A stretch of DNA of 64,000 nucleotides from Paenimyroides viscosum (GTDB lineage Bacteria > Bacteroidota > Bacteroidia > Flavobacteriales > Flavobacteriaceae). The DNA lies in assembly GCF_003858535.1 (NCBI RefSeq), contig NZ_RQTJ01000004.1:1-64000 (forward strand). The letters are read 5' to 3'. The number at the start of each line of letters is the position of its first letter. The first letter of the stretch is position 1. The notes under the pieces are model-generated. The model was given only the letters and a program-made list of their open reading frames with translations. It was not told where the DNA came from and searched no databases. A program made the translations under genes and the position numbers. Of this stretch, positions 44,710 to 52,971 are shown piece after piece.

Positions 44710-46398
44710 ATGTCAGACGATAAAAAAGTAATCTTTTCAATGTCGAAAGTGAGTAAAACCTACTCTTCGACAAACAAAACAGTGCTTAAAGATATTTATC
44801 TAAGCTTTTTTTATGGAGCCAAAATCGGAATTTTAGGTTTAAACGGTTCAGGTAAATCATCCTTATTAAAAATTATTGCAGGCGTTGATAAAAATTATCA
44901 GGGCGATGTAGTTTTTGCACCAGGATATTCGGTTGGGTACCTAGAACAAGAACCGCAGTTAGATGAAACCAAAACCGTAATTGAAGTGGTACGCGAAGGA
45001 ATGGCAGAAGTGGTTGCTATTTTAGACGAGTTCAATAAAATTAACGATATGTTTGGCTTGCCAGAAGTTTATGAAGATGCAGATAAAATGCAGAAACTTA
45101 TGGATCGCCAAGCAGATTTACAAGATAAAATTGATGCAGTAGGCGGATGGGAATTAGACAATAAATTAGAAATTGCCATGGACGCGCTTCGTTGTCCTGA
45201 ACCAGATACGCCAATTTCGGTACTTTCAGGTGGTGAACGTCGTCGTGTGGCTTTATGTCGATTGTTATTACAAGAACCTGATGTATTACTTTTAGATGAG
45301 CCTACCAACCACTTAGATGCAGAATCGGTTCATTGGTTAGAACAACATTTACAACAATATAAAGGAACCATCATTGCGGTAACGCACGACCGTTATTTCT
45401 TGGATAATGTTGCCGGATGGATTCTTGAATTAGACCGTGGCGAAGGTATTCCATGGAAAGGAAATTATTCTTCTTGGTTAGATCAAAAATCTAGCAGAAT
45501 GGCACAAGAAGAAAAAGTGGCATCAAAACGTAGAAAAAATTTAGAACGCGAGTTAGATTGGGTTCGTCAAGGTGCTAAAGGTCGACAAACAAAACAAAAA
45601 GCACGTTTACAGAATTACGATCGTTTATTGAATGAAGATCAAAAACAATTAGAAGAAAAATTAGAAATCTACATTCCAAACGGACCACGTTTAGGTACAA
45701 ATGTTATTGAAGCTAAAGGTGTTGCGAAAGCATTCGGAGATAAAATTTTGTATGATAATTTAAATTTCACGTTGCCACAAGCGGGTATTGTTGGTATTAT
45801 TGGACCAAACGGTGCAGGTAAATCTACTATTTTCCGTATGATTATGGATGAACAAAAAGCTGATGCTGGTGAATTTGTTGTGGGTGAAACTGTAAAAATT
45901 GCGTATGTAGATCAATCGCATACAAATATAGATACAGAAAAATCGATTTATGATAATTTCGCAGATGGTCAGGAATTAATCATGATGGGCGGTCGTCAGG
46001 TTAATGCTCGTGCTTATTTATCGCGTTTTAACTTTGCAGGATCAGATCAAAACAAAAAAGTTTCAACATTATCGGGTGGTGAACGTAACCGTTTGCACTT
46101 GGCTATGACTTTAAAAGAAGAAGGTAACGTATTGTTATTAGATGAGCCTACCAACGATTTGGATATTAACACCTTACGAGCTTTAGAAGAAGGTTTAGAG
46201 AATTTTGCAGGTTGTGCTGTAATTATTTCTCACGACCGTTGGTTTTTAGACCGTGTTTGTACGCATATTTTAGCTTTTGAAAACGATTCTGAAGTTTATT
46301 TCTTTGAAGGATCTTTCTCTGAATACGAAGAAAATCGTAAAAAACGTTTAGGTGATGTAGCACCAACGCGAATTAAATACAAAAAATTAGTTCGCTAA
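44710..46398 (+). CDS. ettA: Energy-dependent translational throttle protein EttA (ABC-F)
   Basis: At 562 residues it has two ABC ATPase domains with no membrane part. The first has GLNGSGKSS, LSGGERRRVALCRLL and LLLDEPTNHLDAESV; the second has GPNGAGKS, LSGGERNRLHLAM and LLLDEPTNDLDINTL. The linker of about 80 residues includes RQTKQKARLQNYDRLL, the arm and P-site tRNA interaction motif region of ABC-F proteins. The WKGNYSSWLDQKS segment is typical of EttA. It regulates the first step of elongation on the ribosome according to the ATP/ADP ratio. TATTTTTG at 44673-44680 is a -7 candidate. Confidence 0.93.
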   Translation: MSDDKKVIFSMSKVSKTYSSTNKTVLKDIYLSFFYGAKIGILGLNGSGKSSLLKIIAGVDKNYQGDVVFAPGYSVGYLEQEPQLDETKTVIEVVREGMAEVVAILDEFNKINDMFGLPEVYEDADKMQKLMDRQADLQDKIDAVGGWELDNKLEIAMDALRCPEPDTPISVLSGGERRRVALCRLLLQEPDVLLLDEPTNHLDAESVHWLEQHLQQYKGTIIAVTHDRYFLDNVAGWILELDRGEGIPWKGNYSSWLDQKSSRMAQEEKVASKRRKNLERELDWVRQGAKGRQTKQKARLQNYDRLLNEDQKQLEEKLEIYIPNGPRLGTNVIEAKGVAKAFGDKILYDNLNFTLPQAGIVGIIGPNGAGKSTIFRMIMDEQKADAGEFVVGETVKIAYVDQSHTNIDTEKSIYDNFADGQELIMMGGRQVNARAYLSRFNFAGSDQNKKVSTLSGGERNRLHLAMTLKEEGNVLLLDEPTNDLDINTLRALEEGLENFAGCAVIISHDRWFLDRVCTHILAFENDSEVYFFEGSFSEYEENRKKRLGDVAPTRIKYKKLVR

Positions 46399-46406
46399 TT
46401 AAACTT

Positions 46407-46436
46407 AAAAAGCTGTTCAACTGAACAGCTTTTTTA
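46407..46436 (+). terminator. Terminator of ettA
   Basis: AAAAAGCTGTTCA (46407-46419) and TGAACAGCTTTTT (46422-46434) form a 13-base stem with a two-base centre. It lies just before the end of the DUF892 pseudogene on the other strand and may serve both. Confidence 0.9.
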
Positions 46437-46441
46437 TGTTG

Positions 46442-46855
46442 TTATTTATTCTGCGGCTGCATTAAATTAATTTCTTTGTATGCAACGTTTGTAAGTTTTG
46501 TATCTGCATCTTTTTCTTATTTAAGTGTTTGTTCTAGTAACTTGGCAACTCCTTTTTCACCTAAAGTTTTAGCAAAGGCTACCAAAGTTCTATAAAATGC
46601 AATTTCGGAATGTTCAATTTTTTGCTATGAAGAAATAATAGCTGCATCACGAATAGCTCTGGGTTGCGTTTCTTCTAATATTCTGTTATTTTCTTCGATT
46701 AAACTTTCAATAGCACTACATTTTATTTCACGGTCTGAGTCACCTAAAAGTTTAAAAACTTTTTGCAAACGTTCAATTTGTCGTTCGGTAACAATTATAT
46801 GCTCTTCAATATCATTTTTAATTTTTTCAGCTGTTCGGTAGCTGTTTTTTATCAT
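46442..46855 (-). pseudogene. Decayed DUF892 (YciF/YciE-like) ferritin-like gene
   Basis: One minus-strand frame codes for a continuous DUF892 match broken by two stop codons. The 76-residue ORF at 46625-46855 contains ERQIERLQKVFKLLG, KCSAIESLIEE and RDAAIISS. After TAG (46625-46627) the same frame continues with QKIEHSEIAFYRTLVAFA and KLLEQTLK, then TAA and EKDADTKLTNVAYKEIN to a final stop at 46442. TAG stands where Q would be expected and TAA where E or Q would be. The usual first helix (LYSAEKQL region) is missing, so the 5' end is also lost. DUF892 proteins are di-iron ferritin-like stress proteins. Confidence 0.8.
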
Positions 46856-46919
46856 TTGTTTTCATAGCATATAATTTTAATTAAGTTGTAATTCACAACT
46901 TTAATTGAGCCTCTATTTT

Positions 46920-47135
46920 TTAAGGATGCACATAATAAGTGATTTTAAACGGGTTAAATGCATTTATACCTTCAATTAGTTTTTCTCTATCGTTAGAATC
47001 GTACCATTTCTTGGTGTTTTTATCAAAAAAAGAAAGAACTGTCATATACACATTATGTGTTTTAAAATTAACTACGTATAAACCTGATTCCTCTGGTTGA
47101 GATAGAGGATATGTTACCCATCGCATTGCTTTCAT
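46920..47135 (-). CDS. Small hypothetical protein
   Basis: I do not recognise this 71-residue protein with certainty. The pattern MRWVTYPLSQPEESGLYVVNF followed by a middle WYDSND and an end FKITYYV recalls small DUF551-like proteins that have W(I/V)..P..Y.V then ITHW at the end, but the match is loose. It is soluble and without cysteines. It sits next to the DUF892 pseudogene, with a minus-strand hairpin terminator 68 bases upstream of its start. The first 20 residues are quoted here as two overlapping motifs only: MRWVTYP and SGLYVVNF. Confidence 0.5.
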   Translation of the reverse strand: MKAMRWVTYPLSQPEESGLYVVNFKTHNVYMTVLSFFDKNTKKWYDSNDREKLIEGINAFNPFKITYYVHP

Positions 47136-47202
47136 AAGTGTATTTTTTAATAGTTCTACATTGGTTTTTTTAAATTTAATAGTTTAAAACGTTTTATAAA
47201 AA

Positions 47203-47237
47203 ACACACTCATTAACCTACCAAAGCAATGAGTGTGT
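47203..47237 (-). terminator. Orphan minus-strand hairpin terminator
   Basis: ACACACTCATT (47203-47213) and AATGAGTGTGT (47227-47237) form a perfect 11-base stem with a 13-base loop. On the minus strand it is followed by TTTTTATAAAA, the arrangement of a terminator. No minus-strand gene lies in the 370 bases to its right. Confidence 0.6.
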
Positions 47238-47576
47238 AAATTCTTATATTCAAAACTATTTATATTAGGTCAAGATGTATGCCAATGCGTATTCATATAT
47301 AACATATTTATGTTAGGTACAGTACATGCTGTTTTTTTATATTTTAATTATATATAATGTAATATTGTTAATGATTTTTTTTTTGGTGAATAATTTCCAC
47401 AAAATGTATAAAATATCGTTAAAATGTCATTATTTATTAAATAAAATTATAATATAGCGCTGTGTGTGTTCTAAAAGTTATAGCGTTTTGCCATGTATTA
47501 ATTATTAGCGGTGAAAAACTAAGGTTTACTTAATAATTTAAATGAGGTTAGGGTGTAATAATTGATTGCAAATCCT

Positions 47577-47584
47577 TATTTTTG
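47577..47584 (+). promoter_or_regulatory. -7-like box of the histone H1-like gene
   Basis: TATTTTTG matches TAnnTTTG and ends 24 bases before the ATG at 47609. It covers the TTG at 47582, which argues against that codon being the start. Confidence 0.45.
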
Positions 47585-47608
47585 GGAAAATTTAAACAAA
47601 TTTATATA

Positions 47609-47785
47609 ATGAAAAGTATTTTAGAAAACATCGTTTCAGAAATGGAAACATTAAAAACAGACGCTAATGCACAAATTGAAAGTGGTAACAAAGCAGCAGG
47701 AACACGTGCGCGTAAATCGACTTTAGCTTTAGAAAAATTAATGAAAGAGTTTAGAAAAGCTTCTTTAGACGCATCTAAAAAATAA
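47609..47785 (+). CDS. Histone H1-like (Hc1-like) DNA-binding protein
   Basis: This 58-residue basic protein, MKSILENIVSEMETLK at the start, has two helices and the block KAAGTRARKSTLALEKLMKEF, then a lysine-rich end. It matches the small histone H1-like (Hc1) family found in flavobacteria, in which the helical part resembles the N-terminal region of chlamydial Hc1. It probably binds DNA and helps compact the nucleoid. I use ATG at 47609; a TTG at 47582 would add nine residues but lies in the promoter box. It is a single gene with its own terminator. Confidence 0.8.
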   Translation: MKSILENIVSEMETLKTDANAQIESGNKAAGTRARKSTLALEKLMKEFRKASLDASKK

Positions 47786-47806
47786 TGTAGAAATTTAGTT
47801 TTACAT

Positions 47807-47837
47807 AAAACACCCGCCGATGGAAGCGGGTGTTTTT
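47807..47837 (+). terminator. Terminator of the histone-like gene
   Basis: AAAACACCCGC (47807-47817) and GCGGGTGTTTT (47826-47836) form a perfect 11-base G/C-containing stem with an eight-base loop and trailing T. Confidence 0.92.
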
Positions 47838-48115
47838 AAATGCAAACTTAATTTAAATAAACAACAGCAAATTTATTAGTCTTTTTTATAGAACCAAATA
47901 GGTATTTTACCTATTAACATATTTAAGATTAAAAAATTACTCTCAAAATTCTGTATAAGTGAAGATGTAAACTAACTGCTGTTTTTCACTGTAAATACCC
48001 TACACACAAAATTATTTTAATGTAAATTGCATTATATTCTGCAAAAAAATAGTTGTTAACCATAAAAGGGTTCTTTCAAAATTTTAAAGCATAATATAAA
48101 TTTCAAGCAACATTT
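47838..48115. other. Intergenic region with a short perfect hairpin
   Basis: AATAGGTA (47897-47904) and TACCTATT (47908-47915) form an eight-base perfect stem with a three-base loop and no T tail, so it is more likely an operator or decay-resistant structure than a terminator. No ORF or -7 box with good spacing is visible in the rest of this AT-rich stretch before the gene at 48116. Confidence 0.4.
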
Positions 48116-48646
48116 ATGTTAAAGAGAATTAAGAGTCACACCATATCGCATTATTTCATTATAACATTAAGGTTTGTTGTAGGAACTGTATTTATTCCAT
48201 CTGGATTATTAAAATTTCAAGGTAAAAGATTTTCTACAATTTGTTCAGAAATGTATCAAGATTTCTTTTTTCATGAACTGCATGAAACCGGTATTTATTG
48301 GAATTTTTTAGGATTTTGCCAATTACTTACTGCCTTTTTATTATTTACACAACGATACACAACCTTGGCAGCTTTGCTTTTTACAGGAATATGTACCAAT
48401 ATTTTTATTTTTACATTAAGTGCTAATATGATTGATAAGGTGGTAATTATGAGCTTTATGATGCTTGCCGCTATTCTTTTAATTTTGTGGGATTTTAATA
48501 AATTTTCTGTATTATTTAAAAATTACAATCACCATTTTGATCAAATACAAAATACCAAGCAGCCTTCTTTACTCATGCAGTTTGTAGGCTTAATACTATA
48601 TATAGTGGTAGTTGTAGTTTTTTTGTTTTTTGATACTTATTATTAG
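48116..48646 (+). CDS. DoxX-like membrane protein
   Basis: The 176-residue protein has four to five membrane helices. The start RFVVGTVFIPSGLLKFQG resembles the DoxX opening (GxxF...G..K), followed by a helix pair around residues 60-105 and a final helix at about 155-172. DoxX-family proteins are small inner-membrane proteins linked in some bacteria to quinol oxidation and thiol stress, but their biochemical role is uncertain. A loop around CSEMYQDFFFHEL is longer than in typical DoxX. It is a single gene in AT-rich surroundings. Confidence 0.6.
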   Translation: MLKRIKSHTISHYFIITLRFVVGTVFIPSGLLKFQGKRFSTICSEMYQDFFFHELHETGIYWNFLGFCQLLTAFLLFTQRYTTLAALLFTGICTNIFIFTLSANMIDKVVIMSFMMLAAILLILWDFNKFSVLFKNYNHHFDQIQNTKQPSLLMQFVGLILYIVVVVVFLFFDTYY

Positions 48647-48956
48647 GTATTTAGTGTTAACGAATTGTTTTTATCTACTTATAGGTAATTTGTATGGAAT
48701 TTAATATATACTTAAACATTAATTTTTGTAACGTTTTTAAACTTTAGTGATCTGTAAGCGTTGTGCTACCTTGTTGAGCTTCGTTCAGTTTTTCAAGCTC
48801 ATGTAAGTATTAAAAAATTATATGAGATTTAGCATAAAGCACAGGATGCATAGAAGATAACTACTATACTCGTTAAAAAAAAACTCCATATCTATTAAAA
48901 CCAAAAACTCCGTTTCAAAATTCTGAAACGGATTTTTTTATGATAAGAAATACTAC
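48647..48956. other. Intergenic region with two hairpins
   Basis: This 310-base gap holds a stem TGAGCTT (48775-48781) / AAGCTCA (48795-48801) with a 13-base loop, whose sequence resembles a worn copy of a flavobacterial dispersed repeat, and the terminator at 48905-48939. No ORF is evident. Confidence 0.5.
48905..48939. terminator. Bidirectional terminator between the DoxX-like gene and carB
   Basis: TCCGTTTCA (48909-48917) and TGAAACGGA (48924-48932) form a nine-base stem with a six-base loop. Seven T follow on the plus strand and TTTTTGG on the minus strand, so it can end carB and the DoxX-like gene. Confidence 0.82.
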
Positions 48957-51806
48957 TTATTTACTTAAGTACATTTTTCTGCGAGCATATAAATCGTAGA
49001 AAGCATCATCTTTTAAACTGTCTATAAACAAGATACTTTCTCCAGTCGATTTCATTTCAGGTCCCAAAGCTTTATTTACACCTGGGAACTTATTGAAAGA
49101 GAAAACCGGTTGCTTAATGGCGTAACCATTTAACTGTGGATTAAATGTAAAATCGGTAACTTTTGCACCTAACATTACTTTTGTAGCGTAGTTTACATAA
49201 GGTTCACCATAAGCTTTAGCAATAAACGGTACCGTACGAGATGCACGTGGATTTGCTTCGATAATATAAACCGTATCATCTTTAATAGCAAACTGTATGT
49301 TGATTAATCCTTTTGTTTTTAAGGCAACTGCAATCTTTTTAGTGTGATCTTTAATTTGTTGTAAAACAAATTCACCTAAATTAAACGGAGGCAATGTTGC
49401 ATTTGAATCACCCGAGTGAACTCCACATGGTTCAATGTGTTCCATGATTCCGATGATGTACACATTTTCGCCGTCGCAAATTGCATCAGCTTCTGCTTCA
49501 ACTGCACCAGACAAATAATAATCTAATAATAATTTGTTACCAGGAATCGATTTTAATAAATCAATTACATGCTCTTCTAACTCTTTTTTGTTGATTACGA
49601 TTTTCATTCCCTGACCACCTAAAACATAAGACGGACGTACTAAAAGAGGGAAATCTAATTCGTCTGCTAATTTCGATGCTTCGTCTGCAGTTGTTGCTAC
49701 ACCAAATTTAGGGAACGGAATATTTAATTCGGTTAACAATTCAGAGAAACGTCCGCGATCTTCCGCTAAATCTAAAGCTTCGTAGCTTGTTCCAATGATT
49801 TTTATTCCGTATTTTTCTAACTTTTCAGCCAGTTTTAAAGCAGTTTGTCCACCTAATTGTACAATAACTCCTTCTGGTTTTTCGTGACGAATAATGTCGT
49901 AGATATGTTCCCAATAAACAGGTTCAAAGTACAATTTATCAGCTGTATCAAAATCCGTAGAAACCGTTTCAGGATTACAGTTAATCATAATGGTTTCGTA
50001 ACCACATTCAGCTGCTGCCAAAACGCCGTGCACACAAGAATAATCAAATTCAATTCCTTGCCCAATTCGGTTTGGTCCAGATCCTAAAACAACAATCTTC
50101 TTTTTATCGGTACGAACAGATTCGTTTGATGTATAAGTAGTTCCGTCTGCTTTTTCAATATCAGCTTCAAAAGTAGAGTAGTAGTAAGGTGTTTGCGCTA
50201 CGAATTCTGCCGCGCACGTATCAACCAGTTTGTACACACGGTTAATGTTCATTTGTTCGCGCAATGCATGAATTTCACTTTCTAAACAACGCAACATGTG
50301 AGCAATTTGGCGGTCTGCAAAACCTTTTTGCTTCGCTTCTAACAACAAATCTTTAGGCAATGAAGCTAATGTGTGTTTGGAAACTTCTTGTTCTAAAGCA
50401 TACATTTCTTCGTATTGCTTTAAGAACCACATGTCTATTTTAGTTATTTCATGAATAGTGCTTAACGGAATTCCCAATGCAATAGCATCGTAAATTACGA
50501 AAACGCGATCCCATGAAGCATGTTCTAATTTATCTAAAATTTGGTCGTAATTTGTGTAACCTTTTCCGTCGGCACCAATTCCATTACGTTTTATTTCTAA
50601 CGATTGTGTTGCTTTTTGTAAGGCTTCTTGGAACGATCGACCAATTCCCATTACTTCACCAACCGATTTCATTTGTAAACCTAAGGTACGATCTGCACCT
50701 TCGAATTTATCAAAGTTCCAACGAGGTATTTTTACGATAACGTAATCTAAAGTTGGCTCGAATAATGCCGAAGTTGATTTGGTGATTTGATTTTGTAATT
50801 CGTCTAACGTATAACCCAACGCTAATTTTGTAGCGATTTTTGCAATAGGATACCCCGTTGCTTTTGATGCCAATGCAGATGAACGAGATACACGCGGATT
50901 GATTTCAATTGCCACGATGTCTTCTTTTTCGTCTGGAGATACAGCAAACTGAACGTTACATCCGCCGGCAAAATTACCAATAGAACGCATCATTTTTATT
51001 GCCATATCGCGCATACGCTGAAACGTACGGTCTGATAATGTCATTGCTGGCGCAACAGTAATAGAATCACCTGTGTGGATTCCCATTGCGTCCATATTTT
51101 CAATGGTACAGATAATTACAACGTTGTCGTTTTTATCGCGTAATAATTCTAATTCGTATTCTTTCCAACCTAACAAAGCTTTATCAATCAAAACTTCGTG
51201 AATTGGCGATGCTTCTAAACCGTAAGTTAATAAACCATCGAAATCTTCTTCTTTATGAACAAAAGCAGCACCCGTTCCACCTAAAGTAAATGATGGACGA
51301 ATCACTAATGGGAAACCAAATTCCTGAGCAATTTCTTTTCCTTCTAAAAACGAAGTTGCTGTTTTAGCCGGAGCAAATGGAATGTCGATTCTTGATAGTA
51401 ACTGTTTAAATTGTTCGCGGTCTTCAGTTACATTAATAGCATTGATATCAACACCAATTAATTTTACGTTGAAATCTTGCCAGATACCTTTTTCGTCTGC
51501 TTCCAAACATAAATTCAAAGCTGTTTGTCCGCCCATTGTTGGTAAAACCGCATCGATTTCCGGATGTGCTTTTAAAATTTCAACAATAGATTTAGTGTTT
51601 AAAGGCTTTAAATATACATGATCTGCCATTGAAGGATCGGTCATGATGGTTGCAGGGTTAGAATTTATCAAAATAACTTTGATACCTTCTTCGCGTAATG
51701 ATCGTGCCGATTGCGACCCTGAATAGTCAAATTCACAAGCCTGTCCAATGATGATTGGACCAGAACCAATGATTAAAACAGTTTTAATTGAATTATCTTT
51801 AGGCAT
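48957..51806 (-). CDS. carB: Carbamoyl-phosphate synthase large subunit, short form
   Basis: The 949-residue protein carries the two homologous ATP-grasp halves: the first with IGSGPIIIGQACEFDYSG, RPSFTLGGTGAA and EINPRVSRSSALASK, the second with LGSGPNRIGQGIEFDYS, RPSYVLGGQGM and EANPRASRTVPF. It ends soon after the second carbamate-forming domain (GPEMKSTGE), so the C-terminal allosteric (MGS-like) domain of the roughly 1070-residue E. coli enzyme is absent. It makes carbamoyl phosphate for pyrimidines and arginine. carA is not adjacent. Confidence 0.96.
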   Translation of the reverse strand: MPKDNSIKTVLIIGSGPIIIGQACEFDYSGSQSARSLREEGIKVILINSNPATIMTDPSMADHVYLKPLNTKSIVEILKAHPEIDAVLPTMGGQTALNLCLEADEKGIWQDFNVKLIGVDINAINVTEDREQFKQLLSRIDIPFAPAKTATSFLEGKEIAQEFGFPLVIRPSFTLGGTGAAFVHKEEDFDGLLTYGLEASPIHEVLIDKALLGWKEYELELLRDKNDNVVIICTIENMDAMGIHTGDSITVAPAMTLSDRTFQRMRDMAIKMMRSIGNFAGGCNVQFAVSPDEKEDIVAIEINPRVSRSSALASKATGYPIAKIATKLALGYTLDELQNQITKSTSALFEPTLDYVIVKIPRWNFDKFEGADRTLGLQMKSVGEVMGIGRSFQEALQKATQSLEIKRNGIGADGKGYTNYDQILDKLEHASWDRVFVIYDAIALGIPLSTIHEITKIDMWFLKQYEEMYALEQEVSKHTLASLPKDLLLEAKQKGFADRQIAHMLRCLESEIHALREQMNINRVYKLVDTCAAEFVAQTPYYYSTFEADIEKADGTTYTSNESVRTDKKKIVVLGSGPNRIGQGIEFDYSCVHGVLAAAECGYETIMINCNPETVSTDFDTADKLYFEPVYWEHIYDIIRHEKPEGVIVQLGGQTALKLAEKLEKYGIKIIGTSYEALDLAEDRGRFSELLTELNIPFPKFGVATTADEASKLADELDFPLLVRPSYVLGGQGMKIVINKKELEEHVIDLLKSIPGNKLLLDYYLSGAVEAEADAICDGENVYIIGIMEHIEPCGVHSGDSNATLPPFNLGEFVLQQIKDHTKKIAVALKTKGLINIQFAIKDDTVYIIEANPRASRTVPFIAKAYGEPYVNYATKVMLGAKVTDFTFNPQLNGYAIKQPVFSFNKFPGVNKALGPEMKSTGESILFIDSLKDDAFYDLYARRKMYLSK

Positions 51807-51899
51807 TTTAATAATAGGTGTGTTATTTTATTGAGAGTAAATTTACTGATAATTAGTTGAATTTCAACTTAAAAAACAGACAATAACGATAAGGTATAA

Positions 51900-51933
51900 A
51901 AAAAGGCGATACACTTAAAGTAACGCCTTTATT
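51900..51933. terminator. Terminator after rpmH
   Basis: AAAGGCG (51902-51908) and CGCCTTT (51924-51930) form the outer stem, with a weak inner TAC/GTA pairing. A and T tracts lie outside. On the minus strand it ends the rpmH transcript. Confidence 0.7.
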
Positions 51934-51948
51934 TATGATGAAACATCA

Positions 51949-52110
51949 TTATTTTTTATGTCTTGGTTCACTAGAAACTGTTAACTTATGTCTTCCTTTA
52001 GCTCTTCTACGTGCTAATACTTTTCTTCCGTTAGCGCTAGCCATTCTGTCCATGAAACCGTGTTTGTTTCTTCTTTTTCTTTTTGATGGTTGAAACGTTC
52101 TCTTACTCAT
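51949..52110 (-). CDS. rpmH: 50S ribosomal protein L34
   Basis: A 53-residue very basic protein reads from ATG at 52110 to TAA at 51949: [19 protein letters not shown], then [20 protein letters not shown] and an end of GRHKLTVSS. This is the unmistakable L34 family. It is part of the large ribosomal subunit. The usual length is 44-53 residues. The gene stands between carB and a TPR gene with its own terminator; rnpA and the origin-region genes that follow rpmH in many bacteria are not seen beside it. Confidence 0.97.
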
Positions 52111-52271
52111 TGCTTCTTATCTTTAAATCTATAAAATTTTACGAATGTTCAGCTTTGAAAACAAGTAGCTTCAAAACCGAGTGCAAATATACAAATCCTT
52201 TTATTACCTACAAATTGTTTTTAAAAATTATTTAAAATTATGTTGTACTATAATTTTAACTTAAAAACATC

Positions 52272-52302
52272 TTTTGTTGCTGCGTAGGATTTACTACATT
52301 TG
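52272..52302 (+). promoter_or_regulatory. Promoter of the TPR-protein gene
   Basis: TTTTG (52272-52276) and TACATTTG (52295-52302) are separated by 18 bases and match both Bacteroidetes elements, TTTG at -33 and TAnnTTTG at -7. The start codon of the next gene lies 20 bases downstream. This is the best promoter match in the window. Confidence 0.65.
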
Positions 52303-52322
52303 CAAAGTTAAAAATAAAAGAA

Positions 52323-52886
52323 ATGATTAACAAGAATATAAAAATTATAGTTGCAGCCGCTTTATTAGCAACGGCAATTTGGCAGTTTACAGAAAATAAT
52401 ATTGGAAATGGTATTTTTTTAATATTATTAGTTTTAATAGTAGTGTTAATTTACTTTAAGAACGAAATGTTGATTATGACCTTGTTTAAATTTAGAAAAC
52501 AAGATATGGACGGTGCTAAAAAAATTCTTGCTAAAATAAACCCAGATACAGCATTAATTAAAAATCAACAGGGATATTACTATTATTTAAATGGTATTAT
52601 TAATGCGCAAAATAACTTAAATCAGGCTGAAAAAGATTTTCGTAAAGCAATTGATTTAGGGTTGAACCAGAAAGAAGATTTGGCAGTATCTAAATTGCAG
52701 TTGGCTGGTATTGTAATGAGTAAAAACCGTCCGGCTGAAGCTCAGAAATTAATTGCCGAAGCAAAACAACACGATACTAAAGGAATGTTGAAAGAGCAAA
52801 TTTCTATGATTGAAGGTCAAATGAAACAAGCCCGCGGACAAAAAGTTCCAATGTGGTACAACCAAAGCAAGAAAAGAGGTTTTTAA
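52323..52886 (+). CDS. Membrane-anchored TPR-like protein
   Basis: The 187-residue protein has two N-terminal membrane helices (about 7-22 and 28-45) and a soluble helical domain with tetratricopeptide-like repeats: GYYYYLNGIINAQNNLNQAEKD in two parts around residues 85-105, with FRKAIDLGL and a following SKLQLAGIVM, AEAQKLIAEA. It ends with a basic tail. Such proteins usually mediate protein contacts at the inner membrane; the partner is unknown. A strong promoter lies upstream and a hairpin terminator downstream. Confidence 0.72.
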   Translation: MINKNIKIIVAAALLATAIWQFTENNIGNGIFLILLVLIVVLIYFKNEMLIMTLFKFRKQDMDGAKKILAKINPDTALIKNQQGYYYYLNGIINAQNNLNQAEKDFRKAIDLGLNQKEDLAVSKLQLAGIVMSKNRPAEAQKLIAEAKQHDTKGMLKEQISMIEGQMKQARGQKVPMWYNQSKKRGF

Positions 52887-52905
52887 TTTCTTTACAACAT
52901 AAATA

Positions 52906-52938
52906 TTAAGCCATTCGTTTACAGAGTGGCTTTTTTTT
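52906..52938 (+). terminator. Terminator of the TPR-protein gene
   Basis: AAGCCATTC (52908-52916) and GAGTGGCTT (52924-52932) form a nine-base stem with one G:U pair and a seven-base loop, followed by a T tract. Confidence 0.85.
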
Positions 52939-52971
52939 ATAATTTTTTCCATCAAAAAACTAAACACTATT

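Larger units (their letters stand above)
47136..47608. other. Long AT-rich intergenic region
   Basis: About 470 bases without a credible ORF. It contains a minus-strand hairpin (47203-47237), a small palindrome TAACATA-TT-TATGTTA (47300-47315), several long T and A runs, and the -7-like box TATTTTTG at 47577-47584 that serves the histone-like gene. A small untranslated RNA on the minus strand is possible because the hairpin looks like its terminator. Confidence 0.5.

Noticed and set aside
47300..47315. Palindrome TAACATA-TT-TATGTTA, similar to the arms of the element at 5344-5460
   Set aside because: Only eight bases are shared, in very AT-rich DNA, so a common origin cannot be claimed.
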